23,068 nucleotides of DNA, from assembly GCA_027972325.1 (NCBI GenBank), contig JAPMOS010000369.1, forward strand, positions 1 through 23,068. The letters are read 5' to 3'. Positions within the stretch are counted from its first letter, which is position 1. Each line of letters opens with the position of its first letter. A program made the position numbers and the translations under genes. The stretch is from Paratrimastix pyriformis (taxonomy: Eukaryota; Preaxostyla; Paratrimastigidae). Under the pieces are notes generated by a model that was not told where the DNA came from, did no database searches, and worked only from the letters and a program-made list of their open reading frames with translations. This document shows, piece by piece, positions 1-10,680 of the stretch.

Positions 1-497
1 GCACGTTTTGTTTGTTTTCATTCATTTGAGAACAAGACAGAGTTTTCACGTCTGTCTCTTCTGGTAAGAAACAAATACGGGATCAACCTGAACCCGAGAG
101 GGTTGGTGGGAGCCAGGGCCTCGATCATTCTCAATCACTCATAAGACTGGCGGTGCAAGTCCGTTTCAGCCGGCAAACGACGAAAAGCCCGAGGATAATA
201 ACTGGGGACCCCGAAGAAACCCCGAGTGCCAACCGATACATGAGCGGGAGGTCGCGATAATGCACCACCGAAGTGGCGCGGAAGCGAGTGCGCGTGAGCC
301 AAAGGGCACCGCCCACCGTTCCCAAGAAGAGCGCAGATCTTTTCCAGAGCTCGTTGAAGCTTGAAAGCGACATTGTCAAAACAGATGAGGTCGATCCAAC
401 CCCGCTCGAGGACAATAATGATGCAGTTTTCTTTGACTTCAGAGTTCCCAATAAGCTATGAAAAATGAGTCCGAGAGGACCGAGAAAATAGAGAACT
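1..497. other. Unassigned intergenic sequence
   Basis: I see no gene, RNA or repeat family I can name in this stretch. Short open frames exist on both strands (for example 131-451 on the minus strand), but their translations are basic, low in recognisable motifs and overlap each other, as expected by chance in GC-rich DNA. The stretch ends where the first copy of the directly repeated 200-bp unit begins. Confidence 0.4.
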
Positions 498-713
498 CCG
501 GGATAAAGGATTGCGTTGCGATTTGCTTAGTGCGCAAAAGGACAAGTCGACTGCCGGCACTGACATGACATGTCAAATTCTTTTGATAAAATTTTTGGAT
601 GTCAGTGCCGTTTTGCGTGCTTGCTGTGCAAGTGTTCACTCTTTCTTGGTTTGGGTTTGTTTGGGGCTATCCCACGAAGGCTGACCCTCGTTCTCCGAAC
701 TCGTGAAGGAGAA
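498..713 (+). repeat. Directly repeated ~210-bp unit, copy 1
   Basis: This unit occurs again in the same orientation at 6822-7027 almost in full and, in shorter form, at 12142-12271. It starts near CCGGGATAAAGGATTGCG and ends with CTCGTGAAGGAGAA. It contains a perfect 12-bp stem, CGGCACTGACAT and ATGTCAGTGCCG, around a roughly 33-nt AT-rich loop, next to a 10-bp palindrome TGACATGTCA. Its 3' half contains GGTTTGGGTTTGTTTGGGG followed by CTATCCCACGAAGG. It lies directly outside the left arm of the giant inverted repeat, so it may be an end or leader segment of the mobile unit. I do not recognise the family. Confidence 0.75.
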
Positions 714-1610
714 GGTGGAGGCACCCTTGCCGTGCAGGCGTCGAGTTCTGTATAAAGAACCCAAGCCCCCACCAAAAACGCAAACCCCGAAGGGAGAGAG
801 AGCACGAAAGGTGACGTATCGATCGCCACTTCAGGGTGCTCAACAAATATCCCTCCCGCGAGAGGGAGGTGTGCGGTGGGGTGAGCGCGGTGGTTCACGG
901 GCACAACGCCCACGATGAAATCACATGAGCTGTTGTCAAAACAGAACAGACGACGGTGAATAACAAACCCGACCCCCGCATTCTGAATGTGGAGGATGCA
1001 TGGTGCCCACCACGACCATGGTAAAGCCACACAGTTGTGCCACAACAAAACGAAAACGGGGGTGAAAGATAACACCCCGCAGCAGTTCCTCGAGCTGTTG
1101 CCCATTCAGAACAGAAAAGGAGGAAGACAACACCCCACACCGCTATGAAGGTGCATGATGGATGTCTTAAGAGTACAACGAGCAGGATGACCATAGGCTG
1201 TTGTTCAAGCAAAGTAGCTGGGGGTGAATGACCACAACTCCCCACCATGAATGCCCAATCACATCAGAGGAGGGTGAATGAGGGTGCATGAAGGGTGGTG
1301 TCTCAAGGTCAAAAGGCCCCGACGAGACCCCACACATTGTTGTCAAAGGGAACCAAACAAGGTTGAACAACAGCCACACTCGCCTCCCCCACGAGGCAGC
1401 CCTCCTGACTTGTCAATCAGATTGTGGGGTTGAACAGGCAGCAGTACAGCCAAGGGAGCACGTACGAAGATTGCGCTGCGAAGACAAAATGCCCACCATC
1501 ATTCATGACCATGGGGTACACGTTGAGTCGAAGCTTCGCGGGGAAAGCAGCAACAAACAAACCCAGTGCCACTCGTCAGGCAGGGAGGTGGGTGGGAGAC
1601 TTGTCTTGGT

Positions 1611-1735
1611 TTGGGTTTGTTTGGGGAAGAGATTACTCGGCTATCCCACCATTCTCCTTCACGAGTTCGGAGAACGAGGGACAGCCTTCGTGGGATAGCC
1701 CCAAACAAACCCAAACCAAGAAAGAGTGAACACCA
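1611..1735. repeat. Small hairpin-like element (MITE-like), left arm
   Basis: GGTTTGGGTTTGTTTGGGG at 1618-1636 faces its reverse complement at 1699-1717. Just inside, CTATCCCAC and GTGGGATAG also face each other, giving a roughly 120-bp near-palindrome around CTCCTTCACGAGTTCGGAGA. One half matches the 3' part of the direct repeat at 498-713 (reversed); the other half is the variant with an extra 14 bases (AAGAGATTACTCGG) that is also present at 12251-12295. It may be a small non-autonomous inverted-repeat element or a head-to-head junction of two leader copies. Confidence 0.6.
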
Positions 1736-2099
1736 TACCAAAGGAATAGCTTTCCCCCCCCTTCCGCACTCTACGTGACCCGGCTAACGGGATGCTCCGC
1801 CCAACACTCTTGGCCGATGAGCCGGCTCTACGGATACCCATCCTGATGTTGGGAGTGCGCGTGCCGGAGGGCCAGAACGAGCATCAAACAGCTGAGAGGT
1901 GGTACACACTCCACAGTGTCCCCCCGCGTGTGTCCGGGGTCGCTCCCCAAAGGTGCCGAGTGCTGTCACTGCTTCAGACAGACAAGAAGGCGTCAGTCGA
2001 TGCGAGAGCAGGCATGAAACATCGAGCATCACACTGCCCCCAGCAAAGCCCCACTCTGATGGTGCTGGTGTGGTGGTTCTGGTCTGAATGCGCTGGTGT

Positions 2100-2690
2100 G
2101 GGTGTGATGCTGCTGCTGAAGTGAGAATGAACACCAGGAGGCATATGGGCACACAGGCCCGCCCCCAGACGCCTCGCCACGCAGCTGTCCTGGTGTGCCA
2201 GGGCGCATTCAGGGGCATGATGAGCACACAGGCCCGCCCCGACAGAACACCACTCTGGTGGTGCTGGGTGATGGTGTTGGTGTTGCTGCTGCTGGTGTGA
2301 GAATGCACACCAGAGGGCATGTGGGCACACACAGGCCCGCCCTGAGACGCCTCAAGCAGTCAAGCAGCTGTCAGGACGCATTCAAGGGCATGATGAGCAC
2401 ACAGGCCCGCCCGAAAAGTCACCACACTGGTGGTGCTGATGATACTGTTGGTGTGAGAGTGTACACCAGGGGACATGTGGGGCACACTCCGGCCCGCCCC
2501 CAGACGCATCAAACAGATGTCCTGGTGTGCCAGGACCCATTCAAGGCATGATGAGCACACAGGCCCGCCCTGAGCAACGCCACACTGATGGTGCGTGTGC
2601 TGGTGGTGGTGCTGTGATGATGCTGCCGGTGTGAGAGTGCATCCAAGGGGCATGTTGGGCGCACTCAGGCCCGCCCCTGATGAACATACC
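2100..2690. repeat. Tandem array of ~170-bp units in the left arm
   Basis: About 3.5 units alternate two landmarks: GCATGATGAGCACACAGGCC (near 2215, 2389, 2547) and CATGTGGGCACACAGGCCCG or close variants (near 2142, 2317, 2474, 2650). The spacing is about 156-176 bp. Between them lie imperfect GTGGTGCTGGTG-like GT-rich runs. The units differ by small indels. No coding function is evident; frames through the array are repeat artefacts. Confidence 0.7.
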
Positions 2691-2739
2691 GGGGCATGAA
2701 CAGGTGCAAGCCCCTCAAGTGCATAGCACCAATTTTTCC

Positions 2740-2930
2740 CGGTGTTGGTGTACCCACGGGCACCGCATCCGAACATACCACGGATCGCCCTCCTGAAAAA
2801 ACCAGCGGTGCATGCATGCCATCGTCACGGTGTTGGTGAGTCAACGTACACACCGAGGCAGAGGGGCATCCGGAAATCAACGGAGCGCCCTCATGAGAAA
2901 ACCCGCGGTGCGGGCGTAAACGAGCAGATA
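2740..2930. repeat. Short diverged tandem pair next to the 170-bp array
   Basis: A block at about 2766-2815 (ending GCGGTGCATGCATGCC) recurs diverged at about 2868-2915 (CGGAGCGCCCTCATGAGAAA and following bases). The same block appears reversed in the right arm at about 9000-9160, where copies are also tandem. No gene is seen. Confidence 0.45.
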
Positions 2931-3144
2931 CGCGCTGAAATCACACAAGGGTCCCAGTGTTGGGGTGATGGTCATGGGCAAGCGCAGGCCTACCCCAAAG
3001 AAAAACACCGAACACTGGTGTTGGTGTGCCAGATGTGTCACAGAGAGGGCCCGCCTGGAAAAACACGACTTCAGGTGCGGGTGTGACAGCGCACACGGGA
3101 TCGGAAGAGAACCCATTGAGGAACGACGTGCAACTATGAGGCTT

Positions 3145-3225
3145 GCTGGCGGTCAGTGAATTCTCTCCAATCTCTAGACCTAGCAGTGCCGAAATCCCAA
3201 AGTTGTTTCTGACCTGACCGCCAGC
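3145..3225. repeat. Inverted pair with 12-bp perfect stem
   Basis: GCTGGCGGTCAG at 3145-3156 is the exact reverse complement of CTGACCGCCAGC at 3214-3225, with a 57-base loop. The counterpart in the right arm (about 8690-8775) keeps the structure but has one mismatch, so the stem may not be under selection. Confidence 0.5.
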
Positions 3226-4059
3226 TTGTTGGGACCTCTCGATCCCCGAGCGTGGGACCCGTGGGTGCACAAGGATGCGCGCGTCCCTGACGTCTCACAG
3301 TTTGTTGTTGTTTCTGACCCTGTACGGTCTGTGTGAGGGTGTGGGCGCAGACAAACACAGGCCCGCCCAACCAAATGCTCTCAGTATAGTTCGCGTCCGT
3401 GTGTGAAGTGTGATCCCACTCCAGGCAGGACAGCACCGCAGAGCACCGAGTAGGGGAGCAGAAATACTATGGAATAATGCCACCCGGCTGTGGGCAAGGC
3501 GGACAAGTGCACTGTTCTCAGCCTTGCCTGTGAATGGACAGAGTGACCCCAAGCAGGAGTGATCGTGATGGGTCCAAGACAGGGATGCTCGCCCTCCCGG
3601 GACGGAGCCGCCCCATCATGGCCCTCGGAGGTGGGGATGGGATGAGCCGGAATGATGATGGGCAGGGACTGGAAGGTGTACGTGGGTGCTGAGGGCGCGC
3701 ACTCGGAGGAGGGAGAGTGCGCAGAGATCACGAGTGGTGTTTCACCCAAGAGGGCGGAGAGAGGATGCGACGACAGACTTTCCTCTCTGCTCCCGTCAAG
3801 CTTGCCCGACGTCTCGTGCCCAGGCTGAGAGTTGAACGGGGTATTTGTAGAGCGCCCTCGGCCGCTGGCGCCTAGTCCCACCACCCTTCGCCGGGTGGAA
3901 GCTGCGGCTGCACCACCTTCATTTGGGGCCCCACTTGTAGAGCGCCGGACCCTGGGGCGCTCTCCCGTGCCCCCAATGGGGGTCCCAAAGGGAACGGCCG
4001 CCAGTGTGTCAGTCTCATCGATCGGGTGTAGGGGACGAGGACGTGCGTTCGTTGACCCG

Positions 4060-4700
4060 ACGCTCACATTTTGCAAAGGAGCAGGCAGTCCCCAATCCGC
4101 GCGAAGAACCCCGCAACGAGACCCCGATGTGCATGGCCGAAGTGGGGCACTCGCCCCTTTCAGCATGGATGCCCTGGCCACAGAAGAGCCAACGTGTGAG
4201 TTCAGGACGCTCACGATCTTGGGCTTGGGCAACTGAGGAGTTGTTGAGCAGCCCGTGGGTCATGGGAGCCTTTCTGGTGGGGTCCGCGGTGAGCATGACT
4301 CTTGTCCGGGCGATGTTGTCCCCGGGAGGAACGGTACCAGGGACACTCCCGTCGGGTGTTGTGGGTCCAATGGGCCAGGAGAAGAGGACAACTGCGATGA
4401 CCTCACGCTCGTCTCTACGCACCCAGAGTCAGGGAAGGGCTCTTTCACGAAGCCAGACTTTGTAACGAGGCACTCCGTCACACGTTCCATTCTCCTTCAC
4501 GTGTGTCGGGTACCTGACCGCTCACATTTTGCAAAAGGGGGAGCCAGTCCCCAGGCCAGATGCAGACCCCGTCACGAGGGGTGGACAACCCTGGTGTGCA
4601 TGGTCGAAGTAGAGAACTCGACAGTGGGGCCTATGTGTGTGTCCTGGAAGCTCGCGATCCTGGACTTGAGGAAAGACAGACCCGTTCCCTAGAACACGTC
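4060..4700. repeat. Diverged tandem duplication spanning the inner end of the left arm
   Basis: CGCTCACATTTTGCAAA occurs at about 4063 and again at about 4519, each followed by a related stretch of about 190 bp (shared landmarks include the GTGTGCATGG-type motif, a TCG..GA-rich segment and a closing CTTGGGC/CTTGAGG-type motif). The second copy lies outside the inverted-repeat arm, in the spacer. In the right arm a comparable roughly 400-bp duplication is visible at about 7530 and 7930. So the arm itself is built from diverged tandem units. Confidence 0.5.
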
Positions 4701-5749
4701 TCCTCCTCTTGGGGACATCTGTTAGATCAGGCCCTTCCCCCCCCAGGGGAACGTCATGCTCACCCGGTCCCGCGCGGGGTGGTGGCCCAGGCATGTCGAG
4801 CACACGATGCTTCCCTCCTAAACGTATTTCGTGTGAAAGAGCAACGGGGGGTGTTTCCCTCGGTTCCGAAAGAGTATAAGACCTCTGAAACGTGGTGTGG
4901 CGACCGCCATGGTTCCATGTGGGACATGGAGTCCGGACCGACTCATCGTGTCTCCGATCCGAAACCGGGGAGTTGGCTGCTCCCCTGGTGCGCGCCAAAA
5001 TAGATGAAGCTCCTCTCTTGCAACCGCCAGTGTGTGTTGAAGAGGGAGAAGCTCGCAGTGTGCGTTGTTGTAAAATCCTGCGAGTTGTGCCGCAGGAACG
5101 TGCGCGCCTGTGTGCCCGCAGATCATCAGGGCCATGAGTCGGCTCCCTGGTCGAACGGTGCGTGGTGGACATGGGACCTCCTGCCTTGCCCCGCGACAAC
5201 ATGGGCTCCGCGACAACACGGCCACGCGAAGATGGTCGAAGCCAAACGTTCTGGCGAAGTGAGAGGTTCGAAGTGGGAGGTTTGCCCTCTGGCACAAAGA
5301 ATGGCCACGGAATGAAGAGGGCGACGTGAAGATGCCAAGTGCAGACCCACAAGACAACTGGTCGATTGTTCAGAAGTGACTCGGAGCGTTCGCTATATTC
5401 TCCCTCCCGAGCGACCAGGTCAATCAACCCCAGATGGAAGACCGGCTTGAGAAGAACTTGAGCGCGAAATGAGTTGCGCGCGTGACCAGTAATCGTGCGA
5501 ATTTCAGAGTCACACGTGGACTAAACGCTGATAGCGGAGGTCATCCACTGACGTGGGCCCAGAGCGAGTGCACGGGCGTCCCTCGCCGGAAACCGTTGAC
5601 CCAGCATTCCATTCATCTCATTGTTCGATCCTGAAAAACCCATGAAGGATTTTGGCCTGAAATATTTGCCAACCAGGTGTTTCGACAGACTGAGTGGCTC
5701 CGCAGAGTCTGAGACATGGCCAGAAGAGAGACCACCAGCATTTCCGAGA
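4701..5749. other. Spacer sequence without recognisable genes
   Basis: GC-rich at first (to about 5400), then mixed. Several overlapping frames occur, such as 4522-5427 on the minus strand (301 codons), but the translation is Arg/Pro/Ser-rich, lacks any domain I know, and shares composition with the neighbouring repeats. I regard it as non-coding repeat-derived DNA, with modest confidence. Confidence 0.35.
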
Positions 5750-6022
5750 TCCTCTAAGCCGCCTGTCAAATGACACTGGTGATGAAATTCCTTCAAAGGA
5801 ATTGAACAGACTGTATGAAAAAGTTTGTTGTTGTGCCAAACGAGCACCGTGGGGTCGAACGAACAGAGTATCGAACTGATTCGTCAGCCCTTTCAACCGC
5901 AAAGTCAAATCGACCAGTGAATAAATTCCTTCAAAGGAATTAAACAGACTGTACAACAGAGGTTGCTGGCGTGTCGAACGAGCCCCGTGGGGCCGAATGA
6001 GCAGAGTATCAAACTGATTCGC
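5750..6022 (+). repeat. Two tandem copies of a 138-bp unit
   Basis: Copy 1 (about 5750-5884) and copy 2 (about 5888-6022) share AAATTCCTTCAAAGGAATT, then GAACAGACTGTA or AAACAGACTGTA, a CGAGC-CCGTGGGG core and a closing GAGTATC-AACTGATTCG. The 18-bp near-palindrome AATTCCTTCAAAGGAATT starts at 5786 and 5924, exactly 138 bp apart. Copies differ by scattered substitutions. No coding capacity is convincing. Confidence 0.8.
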
Positions 6023-6821
6023 TCAAAACGTGACGTGGTGGTCTGGTGGGTCTGTCAGTGAACGTATGTATCAAGGTTGCTTTGAAACTGAACCGACACC
6101 TCAAGCAGGCATCCTTCGTCCCGAAGCAATGAGTATTCCAGCGCATGTCACGGTGACCAGGCACCAACGAACAGTGCCATTCCAAAGGAAACTGGGGTGA
6201 TACCCCAACCGAAAGTCTTTGCGGAGGATGGCGCAAATTGGCCCAAGCCCAACGAGCTCAGCCAGTTCAAAGTTGCACGAAAACGGAATAAAGACTATCT
6301 TTCTTTGCTTTTCCGTTTTGGTTTTTTTTTTTTTTTCTGATCTTTGTTTGGAAGTTTTTGTTTCCTTCCGTTTTTGGTTTGTAAAAAACAAAATATAAAG
6401 CGAGTGCTATTGTGACGCCACAGACCCGGAAAGGAGGACCCAGATTCTGAGATTCCAGGTGATTCTTCTCCAGTCCGTCCGGGAGAGTTGAGAGGCCGGC
6501 AAAAGGGCCTGTAACCCTCACAAAGTAAAACGCGGCGACCCACGAGGAGGTGGGAAGAGAGAGACGCGATGAGTTGATCAATGAGATCAGTCGTTCAAGG
6601 CTACAAGGCAGGGGTTGAAAAGTGACAAGGCGGCCTTGAAAAATCAATTGAAATAAGGCCAGCACTTTCAGAGCGCCAAAGGAGCGGCACGTTGGCCGAC
6701 ATCTCTTAGATCATTCCAAAAGTCAACCCAACTCGACGAAACAAAATGCAAGGTCTTCAGAGCTCTCGAGTAACTATTCGAAAATTCTTGAAAAAGCATA
6801 GAAACCCGAACCCGGGAATAA
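6023..6821. other. Unassigned spacer with a T-rich tract
   Basis: No gene recognised. From about 6297 to 6385 the + strand is strongly T-rich, including an uninterrupted run of 15 T at 6322-6336 and several TTTG/TTTC runs. On the minus strand this would be an A-rich tail like that of a retroposed sequence, or it may simply be a polypyrimidine tract. Minus-strand frames reading through it give Lys-rich peptides that are composition artefacts. Confidence 0.4.
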
Positions 6822-7027
6822 AAGATGCGTTGCGATTTGCTTATTGCGCAAAAGGACGAGTCGACTGCCGGCACTGACATGACATGTCAAATTCTTTTTG
6901 ATAAATTTTTGGATGTCAGTGCCGTTTTGCGTGCTTGCTGTGCAAGTGTTCACTCTTTCTTGGTTTGGGTTTGTTTGGGGCTATCCCACGAAGGCTGTCC
7001 CTCGTTCTCCGAACTCGTGAAGGAGAA
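6822..7027 (+). repeat. Directly repeated ~210-bp unit, copy 2
   Basis: Same unit as at 498-713, with few differences: the 12-bp stem CGGCACTGACAT/ATGTCAGTGCCG, the palindrome TGACATGTCA, the G-rich word at 6962-6980 and the ending CTCGTGAAGGAGAA are all kept. What follows differs completely from copy 1 (GC-rich GCACCGCGGGCAG repeats and then a minisatellite), so the similarity ends sharply at 7027. Confidence 0.75.
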
Positions 7028-7159
7028 ATGACGCACCGCGGGCAGGACGCACCGCGGGCAGCGCGCACCACCCCTCGGCGTGTGAGTGACCAGGGGGTGG
7101 GGAGTTCCGCACCTCGGGCATTGCGCCTCTCTGGCACTGCACCTGGCTCTGCGCCCCTC
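7028..7159. repeat. Degenerate GC-rich short repeats leading into the minisatellite
   Basis: CGCACCGCGGGCAG-like words occur twice in a row near 7033-7060, and imperfect forms of the following 16-bp unit are visible from about 7108. This looks like the decayed edge of the array that starts at 7160. Confidence 0.5.
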
Positions 7160-7463
7160 GGGCATTGCATCTCTCGGTCATTGCGCCTCTCGGGCATTGC
7201 GCCTCTCGGGCATTGCGCCTCTCGGTCATTGCGCCTCTCGGGCATTGCGCCTCTCGGGCATTGCGCCTCTCGGGCATTGCGCCTCTCGGGCATTGCACCT
7301 CTCGGGCATTGCACCTCTCGGGCATTGCACCTCTCGGGCATTGCACCTCTCGGGCATTGCACCTCTCGGACATCGCACCTCTCGGGCATCGCACCTCTCG
7401 GGCATGGCATCTCTCGGGCATCGCACCTCTCGGGCATGGCATCTCTCGGGCATTGCGCCTCTC
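7160..7463 (+). repeat. 16-bp minisatellite, 19 units
   Basis: Nineteen consecutive 16-bp units of the form GGGCATTGCGCCTCTC. Variants come in blocks: GCG-type units 2-8, CAC-type units 9-13, then alternating CATCGCACC and CATGGCATC types in units 14-18, with a return to the GCG type in unit 19. Because 16 is not a multiple of 3 and the unit has no stop in several frames, every frame reads the same 16-residue peptide period. This is why long open frames run through it on both strands. I consider those frames artefacts. Confidence 0.95.
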
Positions 7464-9559
7464 ACGCGGGCGCTGCGCATCTTGGGCATTCGGCGCGTGT
7501 TATATGGGAACTTGTGACGGAGTGCCTCTTTACAAAGTCTGGCTTCGTGGAAGAGCATTTCCCTTACTCTGGGTGCGTAGATGCGAGCGTGAGGTCATCG
7601 AAGTCGGCCTCTTCTCCTGACCCATTGAACCCACAACGCCCGGCGGGAGTGGCACTGGTACCTCCCCCACAGGGGTTCGCTGGGGACAACATCGCCCGGA
7701 CAAGAGTCATGCTCACCTCGGACCCCTCCAGGAAGGCTCCCATGACCCACTGGCTGCTCAACAGCTCCCCGGATGCCCAAACCCAAGATCGTGAGCTTCC
7801 TGAACTCACACGTTGGCTCTTCTGTGGCCAGGGCGTCCATGCTGAAAGGGGCGAGTGCCCCACTTCGGCCGTGCGCACCGGGGTCGCGTTACGGGGTGCT
7901 TCACGCGGATTGGTGACGGCCTGCTCTTTTGCAAAGTCTGGATTCGCGAACAGAGCACTTCCCTTACTCACGGACGAGCGTAGATGTGAGCGTCGGGGCA
8001 ACGAACGCACGCCCGATGAGAGTGACACACTGGCTGCCGTTCCCTTTCCCCCTGGGAGGACTAAGCGCCAGCGGCCGAGGGCGCTCTGCAAATACCCCGT
8101 TCAACTCTCAGCCTGGGCCCGAGATGTAGGGCAAGCTTGACGGGAGCAAAGAGGAAAGTCCGTCGTCATCCTCTCTCCGCCCTTGTGTGGAACAGCAATC
8201 GTGATCTCTGCGCACTCTCCCCCCTCCGAGTGCGTGCCCTCAGCACCCACGTACACCTTCTAGTCCCTGCCCATCACTCCGGCTCATCCCATCCCCACCT
8301 CCGAGGGCATGATGGGGCGGCTCCGTCCCGGGAGGGCGAGCATCCCTGTCTTGAACCCATCACGATCACTCCTGCTTGGGGTCACTCTGTCCATTCACGG
8401 GCAAGGCTGAGCACTTGTCCGCCTTGCCCACAGCCGGGTGGCATTATTCCATAGTATTTCTGCTCCCCTGCTCGGTTTCGGAGCTGTCCTGCCTGGAGTG
8501 GGATCACACTTCACACACGGACGCGAACTATACTGAGAGCATTTGGTTGGGCGGGCCTGTGTTTGTCTGCGCCCACACCCTCACACAGACCGTACAGGGT
8601 CAGAAACAACAACAAACTGTGAGACGTCAGGGACGCGCGCATCCTTGTGCACCCACGGGTCCCACGCTCGGGGATCGAGAGGTCCCAACAAGCTGGCGGT
8701 CAGGTCAGAAACAACTTTGGGATTTCGGCACTGCTAGGTCTAGAGATTGGAGAGAATTCACTGACTGCCAGCAAGCCTCTTAGTTGCACGTCGTTCCTCA
8801 ATGGGTTCTCTTCCGATCCCGTGTGCGCTGTCCCCCCCGCACCTGGAGTCAGGTGTTTTTTGCCCTTCTCTGCGGCACATCTGGCGCACCAACACCAGTG
8901 TTTGATGTTTTTTCTTTGGGGTGGGCCTGCGCTTGCCCATGACCATCACCCCAACACTGGGACCCTTGTGTGATTTCAACGCGTATCTGCTCGTTTGCAT
9001 GCCGCGGGTTTTCTCATGAGGGCGCTCCGTTGGATGTCCGGATGCCCCTCTGCCTCGGTGTGTACGTTGACTCACCAACACCGTGACGATGGCATGCATG
9101 CACCGCTGGTTTTTTCATGAGGGCGATCCGTTGTATGTCCGGATGCTGTGCCCGTGGGTACACCAACACCGAGAAAATTAGTGCTATGTACTTGAGGGGC
9201 TTGCACGTGTTCATGCCCTGGTATGTTCATGGGGTGTCTGTCTGTTCATCACCCGCACTGCTCCCCGATGTTCTCTTATGAGTCTATGCTCGGGCGCCCT
9301 TCTGCCCCGGTGTGTTTGTGGACTCCGAGCACCGAGGCAGGATAGCTTACACCCCCAACGGGGTATATATCGACAGGGGTGTGTTTACCCACCACACATG
9401 CCTCCGCGGCCACAGTGAAGGGCGGTGCCACGCGGTGGGTCTTTACACTCATCAGCCAGTGCGACACTGTTACCCTGTGGGGTCCTTGAGAGCGGCCTCT
9501 GTTGTGCACTGCTTCGCGGCACAAGAGTTGGTGTTGTTCCGGAGCGGCCCTGTGTGCTC

Positions 9560-10165
9560 ATCAGGTCCTGGCACACCATCGTCTGGGGGCGGGCCTGAGG
9601 GCGCCCAACATGCCCCTTGGATGCACTCTCACACCGGCAGCATCATGACAGCACCACCACCACCACGCACCATCAGTGTGGCGTTGCTCAGGGCGGGCCT
9701 GTGTGCTCATCATGCCTTGAATGGGTCCTGGCACACCGGGACATCTGTTTGATGCGTCTGGGGGCGGGCCGGAGTGTGCCCCACATGTCCCCCGGTGTAC
9801 ACTCTCACACCAACAGTATCATCAGCACAACCAGTGTGGTGACTTTTCAGGGCGGGCCTGTGTGCTCATCATGCCCTTGAATGCGTCCTGACGTCACCAG
9901 GACAGCTGCTTGACTGCTTGAGGCGTCTCAGGGCGGGCCTGAGTGTGCCCACATGCCCTCTGGTGTACATTCTTACACCAGCAGCAGCAACACCAACACC
10001 ATCACCCAGCACCACCAGAGGGGTGATTTTCGGGGCGGGCCTGTGTGCTCATCATGCCCTTGAATGCGTCCTGGCACACCAGGTCAGCTGCGTGGCGGTG
10101 CGTCTGGGGGCGGGCCTGTGTGCCCATATGCCTCCTGGTGTTCATTCTCACACCAGCAGCAGCAT
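9560..10165. repeat. Tandem array of ~170-bp units in the right arm
   Basis: GGGCGGGCCTGTGTGCTCAT and GGGCGGGCCTGAGTGTGCCC-type landmarks alternate near 9690, 9763, 9853, 9930, 10035 and 10108. It is the reverse-complement counterpart of 2100-2690, with similar unit number and order. Confidence 0.7.
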
Positions 10166-10547
10166 CACACCCACACCAGCGCATTCAGGCCAGAATCACC
10201 ACACCAGCACCATCAGAGTGGGGCTTTGCTGGGGGCAGTGTGATGCTCGATGTTGCATGCCTGCTCACGCATCGACTGATGCCTTCTTGTGTGTCGGAAG
10301 CAGTGACAGCACTCCGCACCTTTGGAGGGCGACCGCGGACACACGCGGGGGGGGGACACTGTGGAGTGTGGACGTCTCACCTGTTTGATGCTCCTTCTGG
10401 TGTGCTGTCCCTCCGGCACGCGCACTCCCAACATCAGGATGGGTATCCGTAGTCAGCCGGCTCATCGGCCAAGAGTGTTGGGCGGAGCATCCTGTTAGCC
10501 GGGTCACGTAGAGTGCAGAAGGGGGGGAAAGCTATGCCTTTGGTATG

Positions 10548-10680
10548 GTGTTCACTCTTTCTTGGTTTGGGTTTGTTTGGGGCTATCCCACGAAGGCTGT
10601 CCCTCGTTCTCCGAACTCGTGAAGGAGAATGGTGGGATAGCCGAGGAATCTCTTCCCCAAACAAACCCAAACCAAGACAA
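10548..10680. repeat. Small hairpin-like element (MITE-like), right arm
   Basis: GGTTTGGGTTTGTTTGGGG at 10564-10582 faces its reverse complement at 10655-10673, with CTATCCCAC/GTGGGATAG nested inside. It is the mirror counterpart of 1611-1735 and nearly identical to it. A G-run of seven (about 10521-10527) lies just upstream. Confidence 0.6.

Larger units (their letters stand above)
714..4488 (+). repeat. Left arm of a giant imperfect inverted repeat
   Basis: The sequence is found in reverse complement at 7505-11544. Anchors seen by eye: 714-800 pairs with about 11460-11544; the hairpin-like block at 1616-1735 pairs with 10548-10677; the array at 2100-2690 pairs with 9560-10165; 3145-3225 pairs with about 8690-8775; 3842-3885 pairs with about 8055-8100; 4440-4488 pairs with 7505-7555. 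The arms are closely similar but differ by substitutions and by insertions/deletions of tens to hundreds of bases, so this arm is about 270 bp shorter. Long frames on both strands (for example 3381-4232 minus) have no recognisable domain and I do not treat them as genes. Confidence 0.85.

Noticed and set aside
3381-4232. 283-codon minus-strand frame in the left arm
   Set aside because: Composition is Pro/Arg/Ser-rich without motifs, and the matching right-arm sequence does not keep one long frame.
7160-7463. CRISPR array
   Set aside because: Units are directly adjacent 16-mers without spacers; it is a minisatellite in a eukaryote-like context.
6935-8140. 401-codon open frame on + running through the minisatellite
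   Set aside because: The 16-bp unit lacks stops and shifts frame each unit, so several frames are open at once on both strands; the rest is inverted-repeat sequence without any domain.
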